The position numbers and the translations under genes are program-made. The notes beneath the pieces were generated by a model. It had not been told where the DNA came from, ran no database searches, and saw only the letters and a program-made list of their open reading frames with translations. A stretch of DNA of 64,000 nucleotides from NCBI RefSeq assembly GCF_040567655.1, contig NZ_JBEXAC010000002.1:2566810-2630809 (forward strand). Reading direction: 5' to 3'. The first letter of the stretch is position 1. The number at the start of each line of letters is the position of its first letter. Below, in pieces: positions 29,004 to 37,446 of the stretch. Origin of the DNA: Chitinophaga sp. H8. Its GTDB lineage: Bacteria; Bacteroidota; Bacteroidia; Chitinophagales; Chitinophagaceae.

Positions 29004-29276
29004 ATGACACAAAACGAATTTTGTCAGCATATCAGAGAAATCCACGAGCTTAAAGTGGCACAAAAGCATGAATGTGCCGAATGTATAAAAACAAACAGTG
29101 AATGGGTGCATCTGCGCACCTGTCAAACCTGCGGGGTAACATTATGTTGTGACGACTCTCCCAACAGGCATATGACGGGGCATTATCATCAAACCCATCA
29201 CCCTGTAGTATCTTCCGCAGAGCCAGGAGAACGGTGGTTGTGGTGTTATGAAGATGATGCCTTTGTGGAATACTGA
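29004..29276 (+). CDS. UBP-type zinc-finger protein
   Basis: A 90-aa protein made almost wholly of one zinc finger of the ubiquitin-protease type (zf-UBP). The Cys/His ligands are spread through CAECIKTNSEWVHLRTCQTC, CCDDSPNRHMTGHYHQTHHP, ending EPGERWLWCYEDDAF, which is close to the eukaryotic and bacterial UBP pattern. Bacteria lack ubiquitin, so the role is different; a C-terminal-peptide-binding or redox role is possible. Only 6 bp separate it from the REC-flavoprotein stop, so it is surely cotranslated with it. It is the third member of a kinase/REC-flavoprotein/UBP unit. Confidence 0.85.
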   Translation: MTQNEFCQHIREIHELKVAQKHECAECIKTNSEWVHLRTCQTCGVTLCCDDSPNRHMTGHYHQTHHPVVSSAEPGERWLWCYEDDAFVEY

Positions 29277-29346
29277 TTATTTCGCAGTGAGCTACCTTAC
29301 CGTAGATGAGCGTTCGTTACCCCCATTCTAGCGGTCTTAAACAGCA

Positions 29347-29814
29347 TCAATGAGGGATATCGTTCACGCTTATTTTGATCACTACCTTTTTAACTGGTAT
29401 GGGCTCGTCAATGCGAAGGTTAGGCATATGCAGATCGGAGGGGAAGAAAACCGCAAACTGGTCCTGGTCCAGTTTGGTAAAGAACGCCGGTTTTTCATCA
29501 AACAGCATAAAATCGGTGGGTTCATCATATGGCTGGGAAGGTGTTTTCTGGAGCAGTAAATCGTGCCCAACGAGTTCCGCGCCACTCACAACATATTGTA
29601 TGTCAATGTATTTCCTGTGGGCTTCCATACGTTCTCCGGAAGGGTCTACGGTATCGTATTCATTCACAATGGCAAAGATATTTTTCCCATCAATTTCATA
29701 TTTCCCTTTTTCCAGTGCGTTAAAATCGGTTTTGGCCAGGTATTCAAAAGCTTTGACGAATTTGGGTCCAAGGCCGTGGTAAAGGTGTGCGTTCTGTAAA
29801 GTGTCTAGTATCAT
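29347..29814 (-). CDS. YhcH/YjgK/YiaL family protein
   Basis: A 155-aa cupin-like protein. KYEIDGKNIFAIVNEYDT, EAHRKYIDIQYVVSGAE and FFPSDLHMPNLRID match the YhcH/EbgC family (DUF386), metal-binding beta-barrel proteins often linked to sialic acid or other sugar breakdown, with possible isomerase or epimerase activity. Conserved His and Glu residues in EAHRKYIDIQ and FFPSDLHMP are the probable metal ligands. It is divergent from the lytS gene; the LytTR sites at 29878-29907 lie in the shared upstream region. Confidence 0.85.
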   Translation of the reverse strand: MILDTLQNAHLYHGLGPKFVKAFEYLAKTDFNALEKGKYEIDGKNIFAIVNEYDTVDPSGERMEAHRKYIDIQYVVSGAELVGHDLLLQKTPSQPYDEPTDFMLFDEKPAFFTKLDQDQFAVFFPSDLHMPNLRIDEPIPVKKVVIKISVNDIPH

Positions 29815-29877
29815 TGTATAAAATAAGAGATCAAAAATAACTTATTTGAATTTATATGCAAGTGGTGATTTGCCGGT

Positions 29878-29945
29878 TTCGTTAACCCAAATCCGCCATT
29901 CGTTAATTCATGCCGGAGGTACATTGTTTAATTGCGCAATTTTAC
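29878..29945 (+). promoter_or_regulatory. LytTR-type operator and promoter of lytS (site 1)
   Basis: Two 9-bp direct repeats, TTCGTTAAC (29878-29886) and TTCGTTAAT (29899-29907), start 21 bp apart, the layout of LytTR-family binding sites. The -7-like box GCAATTTTAC (29936-29945) starts 58 bp after the first repeat. Identical spacing recurs at two other promoters of the window. The site lies upstream of the lytS/lytTR pair, suggesting autoregulation. Confidence 0.7.
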
Positions 29946-29967
29946 CCCAAAGCAGGGGGTTGGTTAT

Positions 29968-30720
29968 ATGATATTCAGTTGGGTAATAGGGGTTTTCATA
30001 TTGGTAGTGCTGGCTGTATCAGGTTACAGGTTATACCAGGAGAGAGCGGCGTTGATGACGGAGGTGGCAGCACAGCGGACATTGGTAAGCCAGCAGTGTG
30101 AACAGATAGCAGAGATGAACATTATGCTGAAAATGAAGGTTTTGCAAGCGAGGCTCAACCCCCACTTTTTATTTAACTCCCTCAATGCCATTCAATACTT
30201 TATCACGGCAGATGATAAAAAAGCTTCCCTTCAGTATATCAGCCGTTTTGCAGGCTTTCTTCGTAAAACGATCCATTTTGGTGATGAGCTGGCTATACAC
30301 CTGCAGGATGAAGCGGAGCTGATCAAAGATTACCTGGTGCTGGAGCAATTCCGGTTTCCTGACCGTTTTGAATATGAAATTGATTTACCGGAAGAACTTC
30401 ATCTGGAACGTATTCCACCTTTTTTAACCCATGGCCTATTAGAAGAAGCCTTGTATAAAGGAGTGCTGCATCTTGGGAAAGAAGAGAAAGGGAAGATAGC
30501 GGTAGTCCTGAGAGCGCATGCAGAAGGGCTGGCATTGGAGGTAACGGATAATGGCGCAAGCGGCACCTTTGTACAGGGGATGGAAGAACGGGCAGCATTG
30601 TTCAGCCGCCGTATCCAGTTGTTCAACGAACAGCATCACCGGAAGATCCGGCTGGAACACCGTAAGGAAGTGATGGAAGGCGGTATAGCACTGAACCGGG
30701 CAGTGATTATCATCGGATAA
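29968..30720 (+). CDS. LytS-like sensor kinase with a degenerate ATP-binding domain
   Basis: About 250 aa from the ATG giving MIFSWVIGVFILVVLAVSGY, a single N-terminal membrane helix; a TTG 12 codons upstream in the same frame is less likely. A coiled coil follows, then the His_kinase signature ARLNPHFLFNSLNAIQYFI with phospho-acceptor His66 and SRFAGFLRKTIHF. The ATPase part is odd: the N box reads LLEEALYKG where the family has LLENALKHG, so the Mg-binding Asn is Glu160, and the glycine-rich GIGL segment after TDNGASG is replaced by AALFSRRIQLF. It may be a weak or non-catalytic kinase. The regulator gene starts 41 bp downstream. Confidence 0.8.
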   Translation: MIFSWVIGVFILVVLAVSGYRLYQERAALMTEVAAQRTLVSQQCEQIAEMNIMLKMKVLQARLNPHFLFNSLNAIQYFITADDKKASLQYISRFAGFLRKTIHFGDELAIHLQDEAELIKDYLVLEQFRFPDRFEYEIDLPEELHLERIPPFLTHGLLEEALYKGVLHLGKEEKGKIAVVLRAHAEGLALEVTDNGASGTFVQGMEERAALFSRRIQLFNEQHHRKIRLEHRKEVMEGGIALNRAVIIIG

Positions 30721-30761
30721 ACAAATATTCCTTATCTTGTTATTATGCTCAAAAACCCAGT

Positions 30762-31520
30762 ATGAAATTCAAGGCATTAATTGTAGAAGATGAAATGCTG
30801 AGCCGGAACTTCCTGTCTAATCTTGTCCGGGAATTTTGCCCGCAGTTGGAGCTGGCAGGTATTGTCAGCAACGTAGCAGATGCCGTCAGGTTTATTAACA
30901 CCCAGTCCCCGCAACTTGTTTTCCTGGATATTGAAATGCAGACAGGTACTGGTTTCGATGTATTGAAACAAACCCATCACCACGATTTTCATGTTATTTT
31001 CACGACTGCTTTTGATCATTATGCTATTCAGGCCATTAAGTTCAGTGCAGTAGATTATTTATTGAAGCCTATCAACCTGGAAGAGCTGGAGCAGGCGGTA
31101 GATAAAGCGATAAAACAAATAACAGGCCGTCAGGAAGATAACCGGCTGGAGTTGTTGTTGAAGAACCTGCATAGACCTGCGGGGGATGATTTTTGTATCA
31201 GCCTTTCTACCTCAGAAGGGGTAGATTTTATTCCTTTGTCGATCATTATCCGGCTGGAAGCCAAAGGCCCTTATACTACTTTTTATCTGAAGGATGGCCG
31301 CCAGATCATGGTGAGCCGGAATTTGAAGGAATATGAGATTTCCTTACAGGAGCATGGATTTTTCAGGATTCATAACTCTTATATGATCAACCTGAAGGAT
31401 GTAAAGCGGTGGGTAAAAACAGATGGTGGTTATGCGGTGATGAGTGATGATGCCATGGTGGCCATCTCTCCTAAAAAGAAAGATGAATTTATGGCATTGA
31501 TGACAAAGCGGATGGTTTGA
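30762..31520 (+). CDS. LytTR-family response regulator
   Basis: A 252-aa regulator with a receiver domain (VEDEMLSRNF, phospho-acceptor Asp56 in LVFLDIEMQTG, Lys in YLLKPIN) and a C-terminal LytTR DNA-binding domain (about 148-250) with IIRLEAKGPYTTFYLKDG, FFRIHNSYMINLKDV and VAISPKKKDEF. LytTR proteins bind pairs of 9-bp direct repeats one helical face apart; three such pairs are present in this window, before lytS, the methyltransferase gene and the serine-hydrolase gene. Its 3' end overlaps the convergent hybrid-kinase gene by 32 bp. The gene pair is probably autoregulated. Confidence 0.92.
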   Translation: MKFKALIVEDEMLSRNFLSNLVREFCPQLELAGIVSNVADAVRFINTQSPQLVFLDIEMQTGTGFDVLKQTHHHDFHVIFTTAFDHYAIQAIKFSAVDYLLKPINLEELEQAVDKAIKQITGRQEDNRLELLLKNLHRPAGDDFCISLSTSEGVDFIPLSIIIRLEAKGPYTTFYLKDGRQIMVSRNLKEYEISLQEHGFFRIHNSYMINLKDVKRWVKTDGGYAVMSDDAMVAISPKKKDEFMALMTKRMV

Positions 31521-33798
31521 TCCGTTGTAATTCTGTGATGGCCTGTTCGCATACCATTTTTATTTTTTCCAATTGTTCCGTAGGTGCTTGTCTGGTATTT
31601 TGAATATGAAGCAGATCTTCCCCTATATGTGTTTGTAACCCGAAGAAGCTCACAGAGGTTCTTAAAGTATGTGCGATCTTGTACACCGTTTCCCCGTCAT
31701 TTTTAAGCGCCGCTTTTTGGAGGGTTTCAATGGCTTTGGGCGTTTGCCGTACAAAGGTGCGGATCATATCTTTTATAAAAGTGAGGTTGTTGCGCGTTTG
31801 TTCGCGCAGGAAGTCCAGGTTGATCAGCGCGGAGGGCAAAGCTGCCGCCATGGTAGCCAGGAGGTCACTTTCCCGGAAAGGTTTAGAGAGGTAGTCGTTC
31901 ATCCCTGCCGCCAGGCATTTTGCCTTTTCGCCATTAAAGGCATGTGCGGTAATGGCGATGATCGGGATTTTCAGGTTTAAGGTTTCCCGGATTTTCTTTG
32001 TGGTAAGATAACCATCCATGCCCGGTATCTGCAGGTCCATCAGGATAAGATCTGCGGTGTTTTTTTTCAGGAATGAGATGGCCTTTGTCCCGCTGTTGAC
32101 CCCGCTCACAGTAAAGCCGTTATTTGTCAGCATGATGCGGGTCATTTTCTGATTCAGCAGATTATCCTCCACTACCAGTACATGCAGGCCATTGCCAGCT
32201 ATTGTCTGGGGGCTGGGTTGCAGATCTTTTACACGCCGGGCTGCTTTGAGGAATGGCAATTGCACCACAAATTCTGCGCCCTTATGCACTTTGCTGGTAA
32301 GTGTGACGGTACCTCCCATCAGTTCTACCAGTTCACGGGTAATTGCAAGGCCCAGTCCGGAGCCGCCATATTTGCGGGAAATAGCGGTATCCGCCTGGGT
32401 AAAGCGTTCGAAGATATGTTGTTGTTTGCCCGGCGCAATACCAATCCCGGTGTCTTTGATGCGGAACCGGACCTGTACCCCTTGTTGGGTTTCTTCCACT
32501 ACTTCGCAGGCCACGGTAATGCTGCCTTTATCTGTAAATTTAATAGCATTGCCAATGATATTGAGCAGAATCTGTGTGAGCCGGGCGCTATCGCTTAGCA
32601 GGGGTTTATGCAGTTCACTATCCACTATGGTGGTATATTCCAGCCCCTTATGCCGGATTTTGGAAGTGAGCATGAGTTCTACAGACTGTAACAATTCCGG
32701 CAGGAGGATGGCAACAGATTCAAACCGGATCTTTTTGGCATCCAGCTTACTGAGGTCCATGATATCGTTGATGGTAGCCAGCAGATTACTTCCTGAAGCA
32801 CAAATAGCGGTGAGATATTCGTTTTGTTTATGATCCAGTTTTGTTTTCTTCAGCAATTCGGTAAAGCCCAGGATAGCGCCGAGCGGTGTCCGGAGTTCAT
32901 GGCTCATATTAGCGACGAAGTCTGATTTTGCCCGGGAGGATTCTTCCGCCAGTAAGCGGGCTTTTTCCATTTGTTCTTCCACTGTTTTTCTTAAAAAGAA
33001 AGTAGGAATTTCCGGAGGTGTTTTTCTGAATTCATGTTTGCGGTTTGCCTTAGCAAATTGCCGGATATGTTTTTCGATCATGTGCGGGGGCGACATGATA
33101 AAAGTACATTGTTTATCTCCCTTTGCCCGGCAGCTGACTTCCACCGCTGTGAGTGGAATGCCGAAGCTCTCTTCGCACCAGCCGGAAGAGTATCCGGCAC
33201 TCATAATACATACTGCAGACTTTGCTACGGTACCAGATCTTATCCAGGCATCCGCCTCAAAAGAAAAGGGATGATGGTAGAGCAGGTAAAAGTTATCGTC
33301 CGGGGTAGGATTACTTTCCGGGAGGATATCTACAAAAGCCCAGCCGGTATAGGCAAAATGGAGTGGGCCCGCAGAGAGTTTGGACAGCGGATCCGTTACA
33401 TTTAGCCTGGCATGGAAGGCTTTCGCATCATTCATACCGATAGCATGTGAAATATCGAAGAGGAAGTTTCTGCCAATGCTGAATGCCTCACTTTCGCCCC
33501 TGTCGGCATACAGGCGGAGGATATTATCCAGGAAGTCTTTGGATAAAGCAGAAGCCCTGATCAGCACATACCTTTCCTGATTGATCTCGATGATGCCCCT
33601 GGAAGGGTCGCGGGAGATACGGGAGAAGTATTGCCGGACGTTTTCTTCTGCTTTCCGGAAGATGGACTGAAATATTTCGGGCACCTTAACAGATGGCTCA
33701 TTGGAATGGAGCTGGCCGGGATTGCGTAAAGCCGCATTTTCGGCTTCCAGTGTCCGGACCTTTTCCTGCAGTGCTTTTACCTGTTCCGCATTTTTCAT
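31489..33798 (-). CDS. V4R-domain hybrid histidine kinase with receiver and HPt
   Basis: A 769-aa soluble phosphorelay protein. A short coiled coil (1-30) leads to an XylR-N/V4R-like small-molecule-binding module (about 70-235) with AGYSSGWCEESFGIPLTAVE and CRAKGDKQCTFIMSP, whose Cys and Trp residues are typical of V4R. Then come HisKA (ANMSHELRTPLGAIL, His300), HATPase (ILLNIIGNAIKFTDKG, DTGIGIA, GSGLGL), a receiver (VVEDNLLNQKM, LILMDLQIPGMDG, LSKPF) and an HPt domain (VYKIAHTLRTSVSFFG). V4R domains bind hydrophobic ligands in other proteins. The gene begins 2 bp after the stop of the flavin monooxygenase gene, so the kinase may sense that enzyme's substrate or product. Confidence 0.88.
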   Translation of the reverse strand: MKNAEQVKALQEKVRTLEAENAALRNPGQLHSNEPSVKVPEIFQSIFRKAEENVRQYFSRISRDPSRGIIEINQERYVLIRASALSKDFLDNILRLYADRGESEAFSIGRNFLFDISHAIGMNDAKAFHARLNVTDPLSKLSAGPLHFAYTGWAFVDILPESNPTPDDNFYLLYHHPFSFEADAWIRSGTVAKSAVCIMSAGYSSGWCEESFGIPLTAVEVSCRAKGDKQCTFIMSPPHMIEKHIRQFAKANRKHEFRKTPPEIPTFFLRKTVEEQMEKARLLAEESSRAKSDFVANMSHELRTPLGAILGFTELLKKTKLDHKQNEYLTAICASGSNLLATINDIMDLSKLDAKKIRFESVAILLPELLQSVELMLTSKIRHKGLEYTTIVDSELHKPLLSDSARLTQILLNIIGNAIKFTDKGSITVACEVVEETQQGVQVRFRIKDTGIGIAPGKQQHIFERFTQADTAISRKYGGSGLGLAITRELVELMGGTVTLTSKVHKGAEFVVQLPFLKAARRVKDLQPSPQTIAGNGLHVLVVEDNLLNQKMTRIMLTNNGFTVSGVNSGTKAISFLKKNTADLILMDLQIPGMDGYLTTKKIRETLNLKIPIIAITAHAFNGEKAKCLAAGMNDYLSKPFRESDLLATMAAALPSALINLDFLREQTRNNLTFIKDMIRTFVRQTPKAIETLQKAALKNDGETVYKIAHTLRTSVSFFGLQTHIGEDLLHIQNTRQAPTEQLEKIKMVCEQAITELQRIKPSALSSMP

Positions 33799-33800
33799 TG

Positions 33801-35300
33801 TTATGGAGCGATTTCGGTTGTTTGGTAAACAGGAGCTTGGGGAGACTCCTTTTTTAAAGTGCGCTGTAGCAAAATACGATAATCTTTTGGGTTAATGGGC
33901 TTGAAAAATTCATAAAGCGTCCAGCGGGTAGCAGTTGTAGCCAGTCCCATATCCCGCATCAGCTGGTCCAGGTGCATGAAATTAAAAGGTGCCACACAGG
34001 TGCCGCTGAATTCTGCTGCAATGGGGCGGCCATTCCGGCGCCACTGCGACATGAATTGGATATCCCCGATCATCTCTTCGGGGGAAGGTAACTGCAGCGA
34101 TTGCTGTACATAACGTACCAGCCAGTTGGCCGCCACTTCTGATGTAAGTGTGGTAAAGAGGCTGGAGTTATAGCCTATAAAGCCAAGCTGAGGTACCTGT
34201 GGATGAAGGATATTCCGGAACAACTGATAGCCGGTTGTTTTATCCAGCACCAGCTCGCGGTATCGGGGTTCCAGGAAGGGGAGTTCCTGAGAAAATCCGG
34301 TACCGCAAACCACTACGTCAGGCGTCAGCACCTGACCATTACGCAGTATCAGTTTGTTGCCATCAAAATGATCGATCTCTGTTTGTTGTGCTTTGATCAG
34401 CCCGCTGGCTACTTTTTGATAAAAGCCTTCCGGGGCCACTCCCAGGCTGCAACTGATCTGGTCTTCAATGCGGTGTTGCGGAGCCATACCGCAGGCTTTC
34501 AGCTTGAATTGTTTTTTAAGTAACAGTTCCAGTCCGCGCCATTGTGCCCAGACCAACGGTTTGCCTGCAGTATGCAGGAATTTCTGGAAAGCTGTTTTAC
34601 GGGGTGCATCAAAGAACGCTTCTGAAAAGCGGGAGAACAACAGGTAACGCATATTCAGCAGGTTGCCAAAATAGCGGGGAACCTTCCATTGTGCTTTCCG
34701 GTAGAGCAGGTGACATTCCCTGGCGATGCCGGCAGCTAAAGTGGCAATATCCGTAGCAGACTTGGCAAAGCCTACCACCGCAACCGACTTGTTTTTGAGC
34801 AGCGCCGCATCATTTACCTGACTGGAATGCAGGATGGTACCGGTAAAACTTTCCATGCCTTTGAATGCAGGAATCTCCGGTTGATGAAAAGTGCCGGTGC
34901 AGATGGCAACAAAGTGAAATCTCAGTATTTCTATGCTGCTTTTAATGGCATCATATACCTCCATTTCCCATTCCTCCTGATTAAACCGGAGTTGGAGTAC
35001 CGTAGTATGAAAACGTATCCTGGGGAAAACCTGGAAATGCATGGCGTATTTCTCCAGGTATTGTTGTACCTGTTCGCCAGAAGGCCAAAGCGGATAATAT
35101 GCCGGCATCGGGAAATCTGAAAAGGCATATTCATCACGGGTAGTTTGAGTAGCCACGCCCAGGTAGGAACGACGCTGTTCCCAAACACCACCAATGGCGG
35201 CAGCTTTTTCGATGATGGTTACTTCATATCCTTGTTGGAGGAAAGCCTTTGCAGTGGCCAGACCGCTGAGGCCTGCGCCGATAATACCAATATGTTTCAT
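33801..35300 (-). CDS. Flavin-containing monooxygenase
   Basis: About 499 aa from the ATG giving MKHIGIIGAGLSGLATAKAF; a longer reading of 46 extra residues crosses the promoter region and is rejected. The FAD motif GAGLSG, the FMO fingerprint FTGTILHSS (FxGxxxH) and the second dinucleotide site SVAVVGFAKSATDIATLAAG are present, although the latter has GxAxSA in place of GxGxxA/S. The C-terminal CGTGFSQELPF is family-typical. FMOs oxygenate soft nucleophiles or ketones with NADPH and O2. The gene is divergent from a PhcB-like methyltransferase and forms an operon with the V4R hybrid kinase. A -7-like TACTTTCG lies at 35323-35330 on the minus strand. Confidence 0.85.
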   Translation of the reverse strand: MKHIGIIGAGLSGLATAKAFLQQGYEVTIIEKAAAIGGVWEQRRSYLGVATQTTRDEYAFSDFPMPAYYPLWPSGEQVQQYLEKYAMHFQVFPRIRFHTTVLQLRFNQEEWEMEVYDAIKSSIEILRFHFVAICTGTFHQPEIPAFKGMESFTGTILHSSQVNDAALLKNKSVAVVGFAKSATDIATLAAGIARECHLLYRKAQWKVPRYFGNLLNMRYLLFSRFSEAFFDAPRKTAFQKFLHTAGKPLVWAQWRGLELLLKKQFKLKACGMAPQHRIEDQISCSLGVAPEGFYQKVASGLIKAQQTEIDHFDGNKLILRNGQVLTPDVVVCGTGFSQELPFLEPRYRELVLDKTTGYQLFRNILHPQVPQLGFIGYNSSLFTTLTSEVAANWLVRYVQQSLQLPSPEEMIGDIQFMSQWRRNGRPIAAEFSGTCVAPFNFMHLDQLMRDMGLATTATRWTLYEFFKPINPKDYRILLQRTLKKESPQAPVYQTTEIAP

Positions 35301-35376
35301 AGTGTGTTGGGGTTTAGTGTTACGAAAGTAGTGCAGCAGTTGAAGCACCATGCTGTGAATTAATGTATGAGGTATT

Positions 35377-35444
35377 TTGGTTAACCCAATTCTGCTTTCC
35401 ATTAATTCTGTTTCCTGAATAGCTTTTCGCATTTGCATCTTTAC
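35377..35444 (+). promoter_or_regulatory. LytTR-type operator and promoter of the methyltransferase gene (site 2)
   Basis: TTGGTTAAC (35377-35385) and TCCATTAAT (35398-35406) start 21 bp apart; the box GCATCTTTAC (35435-35444) starts 58 bp after the first repeat, exactly as at site 1. The sequence between the repeats is also like site 1 (CCCAAnTCnGC). It points toward the methyltransferase gene and lies 77 bp upstream of the divergent monooxygenase start. Confidence 0.7.
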
Positions 35445-35483
35445 AGCGTTAACATCATCCCCAAAAAATTAAATTCAAATTCG

Positions 35484-36380
35484 ATGCAACACCCTAATGA
35501 GCAACTGGCTTTTCTTCAGGAGATTATCGCCAATGGTGGCCCCGAAACAACAGAGTACGATACCCTTCATCATGTATTTGATACTATTTCCAATGCAGTA
35601 AAATCAGGCGAAATTACGCCGGATGAAATGGATACACTGCAATCTGCATTTGGAAAAGATGATGAATTTGGACGTACCATTCTGGGGCATGCAAGGAGTA
35701 AACCTTTTGGTTATGCCGGTGATTTTATGATCATTGACAAAATATACCGGGAGGAAGTAATGGCTAACGGACGTTTTGAGAAATGGGATCATTTCTGGCA
35801 TGAACAGCCCGCTTGTAAAGCAGTCAGGAATCGGAAGGATTATTTTATTGACACCATTCAGCAGGCATTACAGCAGCGGCCTTCCCTGCGATTATTAAAT
35901 GTGGCCAGTGGCCCGGCCAGGGATCTGGCGGAGGTATACACGGTTATTGATCCTGCACGTTTGCAAACGGTTTGTGTAGAAGCGGATGAGCATGCCATTA
36001 ACTATGCCAGGGAATTGAATGAGGCACATATAGCACAGGTATCATTTGAACATCGCAATATTTTCCGCTTTCAAACAGATAACAAATTTGATATCGTGTG
36101 GAGTGCCGGATTATTTGATTATTTCGAAGACAAGGTATTTATAAAACTGCTGCGGAGATTCATGGGATGGACGAAACCCGGAGGAACAGTGATCGTAGGC
36201 AATTTTGGTGATCATAATCCTACCCGTCATTATATGGAGTTGATTGGCGACTGGCATCTGCATCACCGTCCGGCCGCAGCATTGCAGGAGATGGCGCAGG
36301 CAGCCGGCGCTGCTCCCCATGCTATACACATAGGCAAAGAAGCGGAAGGCGTGAACCTGTTCCTGCACGTACGGGTATAA
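35484..36380 (+). CDS. PhcB-like class I SAM-dependent methyltransferase
   Basis: About 298 aa from MQHPNEQLAF; the 17-codon upstream extension would overlap the promoter. The N-terminal KPFGYAGDFMIIDKIYREEV, then WDHFWHEQPACKAVRNRKDY, is shared with proteins annotated as 3-hydroxypalmitate methyl ester synthases (PhcB of Ralstonia makes the quorum signal 3-OH-PAME). The Rossmann part has LLNVASGPARDLAEV, CVEADEHAINYA and FDIVWSAGLFDYF, a normal SAM site. The family assignment is by motif resemblance; the product made here is not known. It stands under LytTR site 2, opposite the monooxygenase/V4R-kinase operon. Confidence 0.75.
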   Translation: MQHPNEQLAFLQEIIANGGPETTEYDTLHHVFDTISNAVKSGEITPDEMDTLQSAFGKDDEFGRTILGHARSKPFGYAGDFMIIDKIYREEVMANGRFEKWDHFWHEQPACKAVRNRKDYFIDTIQQALQQRPSLRLLNVASGPARDLAEVYTVIDPARLQTVCVEADEHAINYARELNEAHIAQVSFEHRNIFRFQTDNKFDIVWSAGLFDYFEDKVFIKLLRRFMGWTKPGGTVIVGNFGDHNPTRHYMELIGDWHLHHRPAAALQEMAQAAGAAPHAIHIGKEAEGVNLFLHVRV

Positions 36381-36395
36381 CAAACAAAACAAAGT

Positions 36396-36424
36396 TATGG
36401 AGCTGGAGAATATCCAGCTCCATA
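36396..36424. terminator. Hairpin between convergent methyltransferase and HAD genes
   Basis: TATGGAGCTGG and CCAGCTCCATA form a perfect 11-bp stem with a 7-nt loop, 15 bp after the methyltransferase stop and 30 bp from the HAD gene end. T tracts are weak on both sides. Confidence 0.55.
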
Positions 36425-36454
36425 GTATTAACTAACTATGACTAATATACGTAT

Positions 36455-37273
36455 TTAATATACTACAGCGGTGGGCATTGATTGGCCCATTACCTGCAGA
36501 AATAATTCTTCATCCAGTAAGTCTTTTACGGACCTGATAATGAAGTCCGGAGAATAGCCGAAATGGGCCAGGTCTTCCTCCTGGGTAACACCAGAGAGTG
36601 TTAATACCGTAGTGAAGCCCATAGAACCCGCCCCAAGAATATCTGTACCCATGGTGTCGCCTATCATTACGGTTTCGTCGGTAGTGAGTTGTAATGCTTT
36701 TCTGGCCATGCGCATCATCACCGGGCTGGGCTTGCCTACGCTAAACGCCTTTATACCGCTGGCAAATTCAAGCATGGCCACCAGTGCACCACATCCTGCT
36801 CTGTATTTGCCATTTCCCATGGGGCAGTTAGGGTCCAGGTTGGTAGCAATTAGCTTGGCCCCTTTCATGATCATATTGATGGCCTTGTCCACAGATTCGA
36901 GCATGATGGTTCTTCCTTCACCAATGATGACATAATCCGGTTGGTCGTCCACAATAGAATATCCTGCATTATACAATTCTGTGAGCAACCCTCCTTCTCC
37001 GATAACATAGGCGGTACCATTTTCTTTTTTAGATGCCAGGTATCTGGCTGTAGCCATGGCACAGGTAAAGATATCCGTATCATTTACCTGAAAGCCCATC
37101 TTATTCAGCTTATAACAAACATCCCTGCTGGTTCGCTGGCTGTTGTTTGTGAGGAAAAGGAAAGGTATCCCTTTCTCTCTGAGCCCATTAATAAATGCTA
37201 CCGCTCCGGGAATAGGTTCACTGCCTTTGTAGATGACACCATCCATGTCAATAAGAAATCCCTTTTTTTTCAT
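36455..37273 (-). CDS. HAD-IIA family phosphatase (NagD-like)
   Basis: A 272-aa haloacid-dehalogenase hydrolase. Motif I is FLIDMDGVIYKG (Asp9, Asp11), motif II FLTNNSQRT, motif III and IV are in SVGKPSP and MIGDTMGTDILGA, and the C2-type cap carries GEGRTIMLESVDKAI and CGALVAMLEFASG. This is the IIA subgroup of NagD (nucleotide or sugar phosphatase) and p-nitrophenyl phosphatases; the natural substrate is uncertain. Cytosolic, monocistronic. Its start is 37273, and 275 bp of upstream region is shared with the divergent serine-hydrolase gene. Confidence 0.9.
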   Translation of the reverse strand: MKKKGFLIDMDGVIYKGSEPIPGAVAFINGLREKGIPFLFLTNNSQRTSRDVCYKLNKMGFQVNDTDIFTCAMATARYLASKKENGTAYVIGEGGLLTELYNAGYSIVDDQPDYVIIGEGRTIMLESVDKAINMIMKGAKLIATNLDPNCPMGNGKYRAGCGALVAMLEFASGIKAFSVGKPSPVMMRMARKALQLTTDETVMIGDTMGTDILGAGSMGFTTVLTLSGVTQEEDLAHFGYSPDFIIRSVKDLLDEELFLQVMGQSMPTAVVY

Positions 37274-37446
37274 ACAATCCGATGTTGGTTGTTAAATGTT
37301 GATCAATAAAAAAGAACGTACATAAGAGATGGAATGAATAAAGACGGGAAACTGCGAAGATGCCGCGATGTGTAGTGTATGAATAACCTGAAGGGTGGTT
37401 AGCTCAGCTAAAGATAATCATTAATTCCAGAAATTTACCCTCTTGT

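Noticed and set aside
29309..29340. Further copy of the DinB/SRPBCC/VOC operator (GTTCGTTACCCCC)
   Set aside because: Only one half-site is partly similar, no -7 box lies downstream, and it is between two gene ends.
35301..35438. 46-residue N-terminal extension of the flavin monooxygenase
   Set aside because: The FAD strand begins at MKHIGIIGAG, and the upstream part contains the LytTR site and promoter of the divergent methyltransferase gene.
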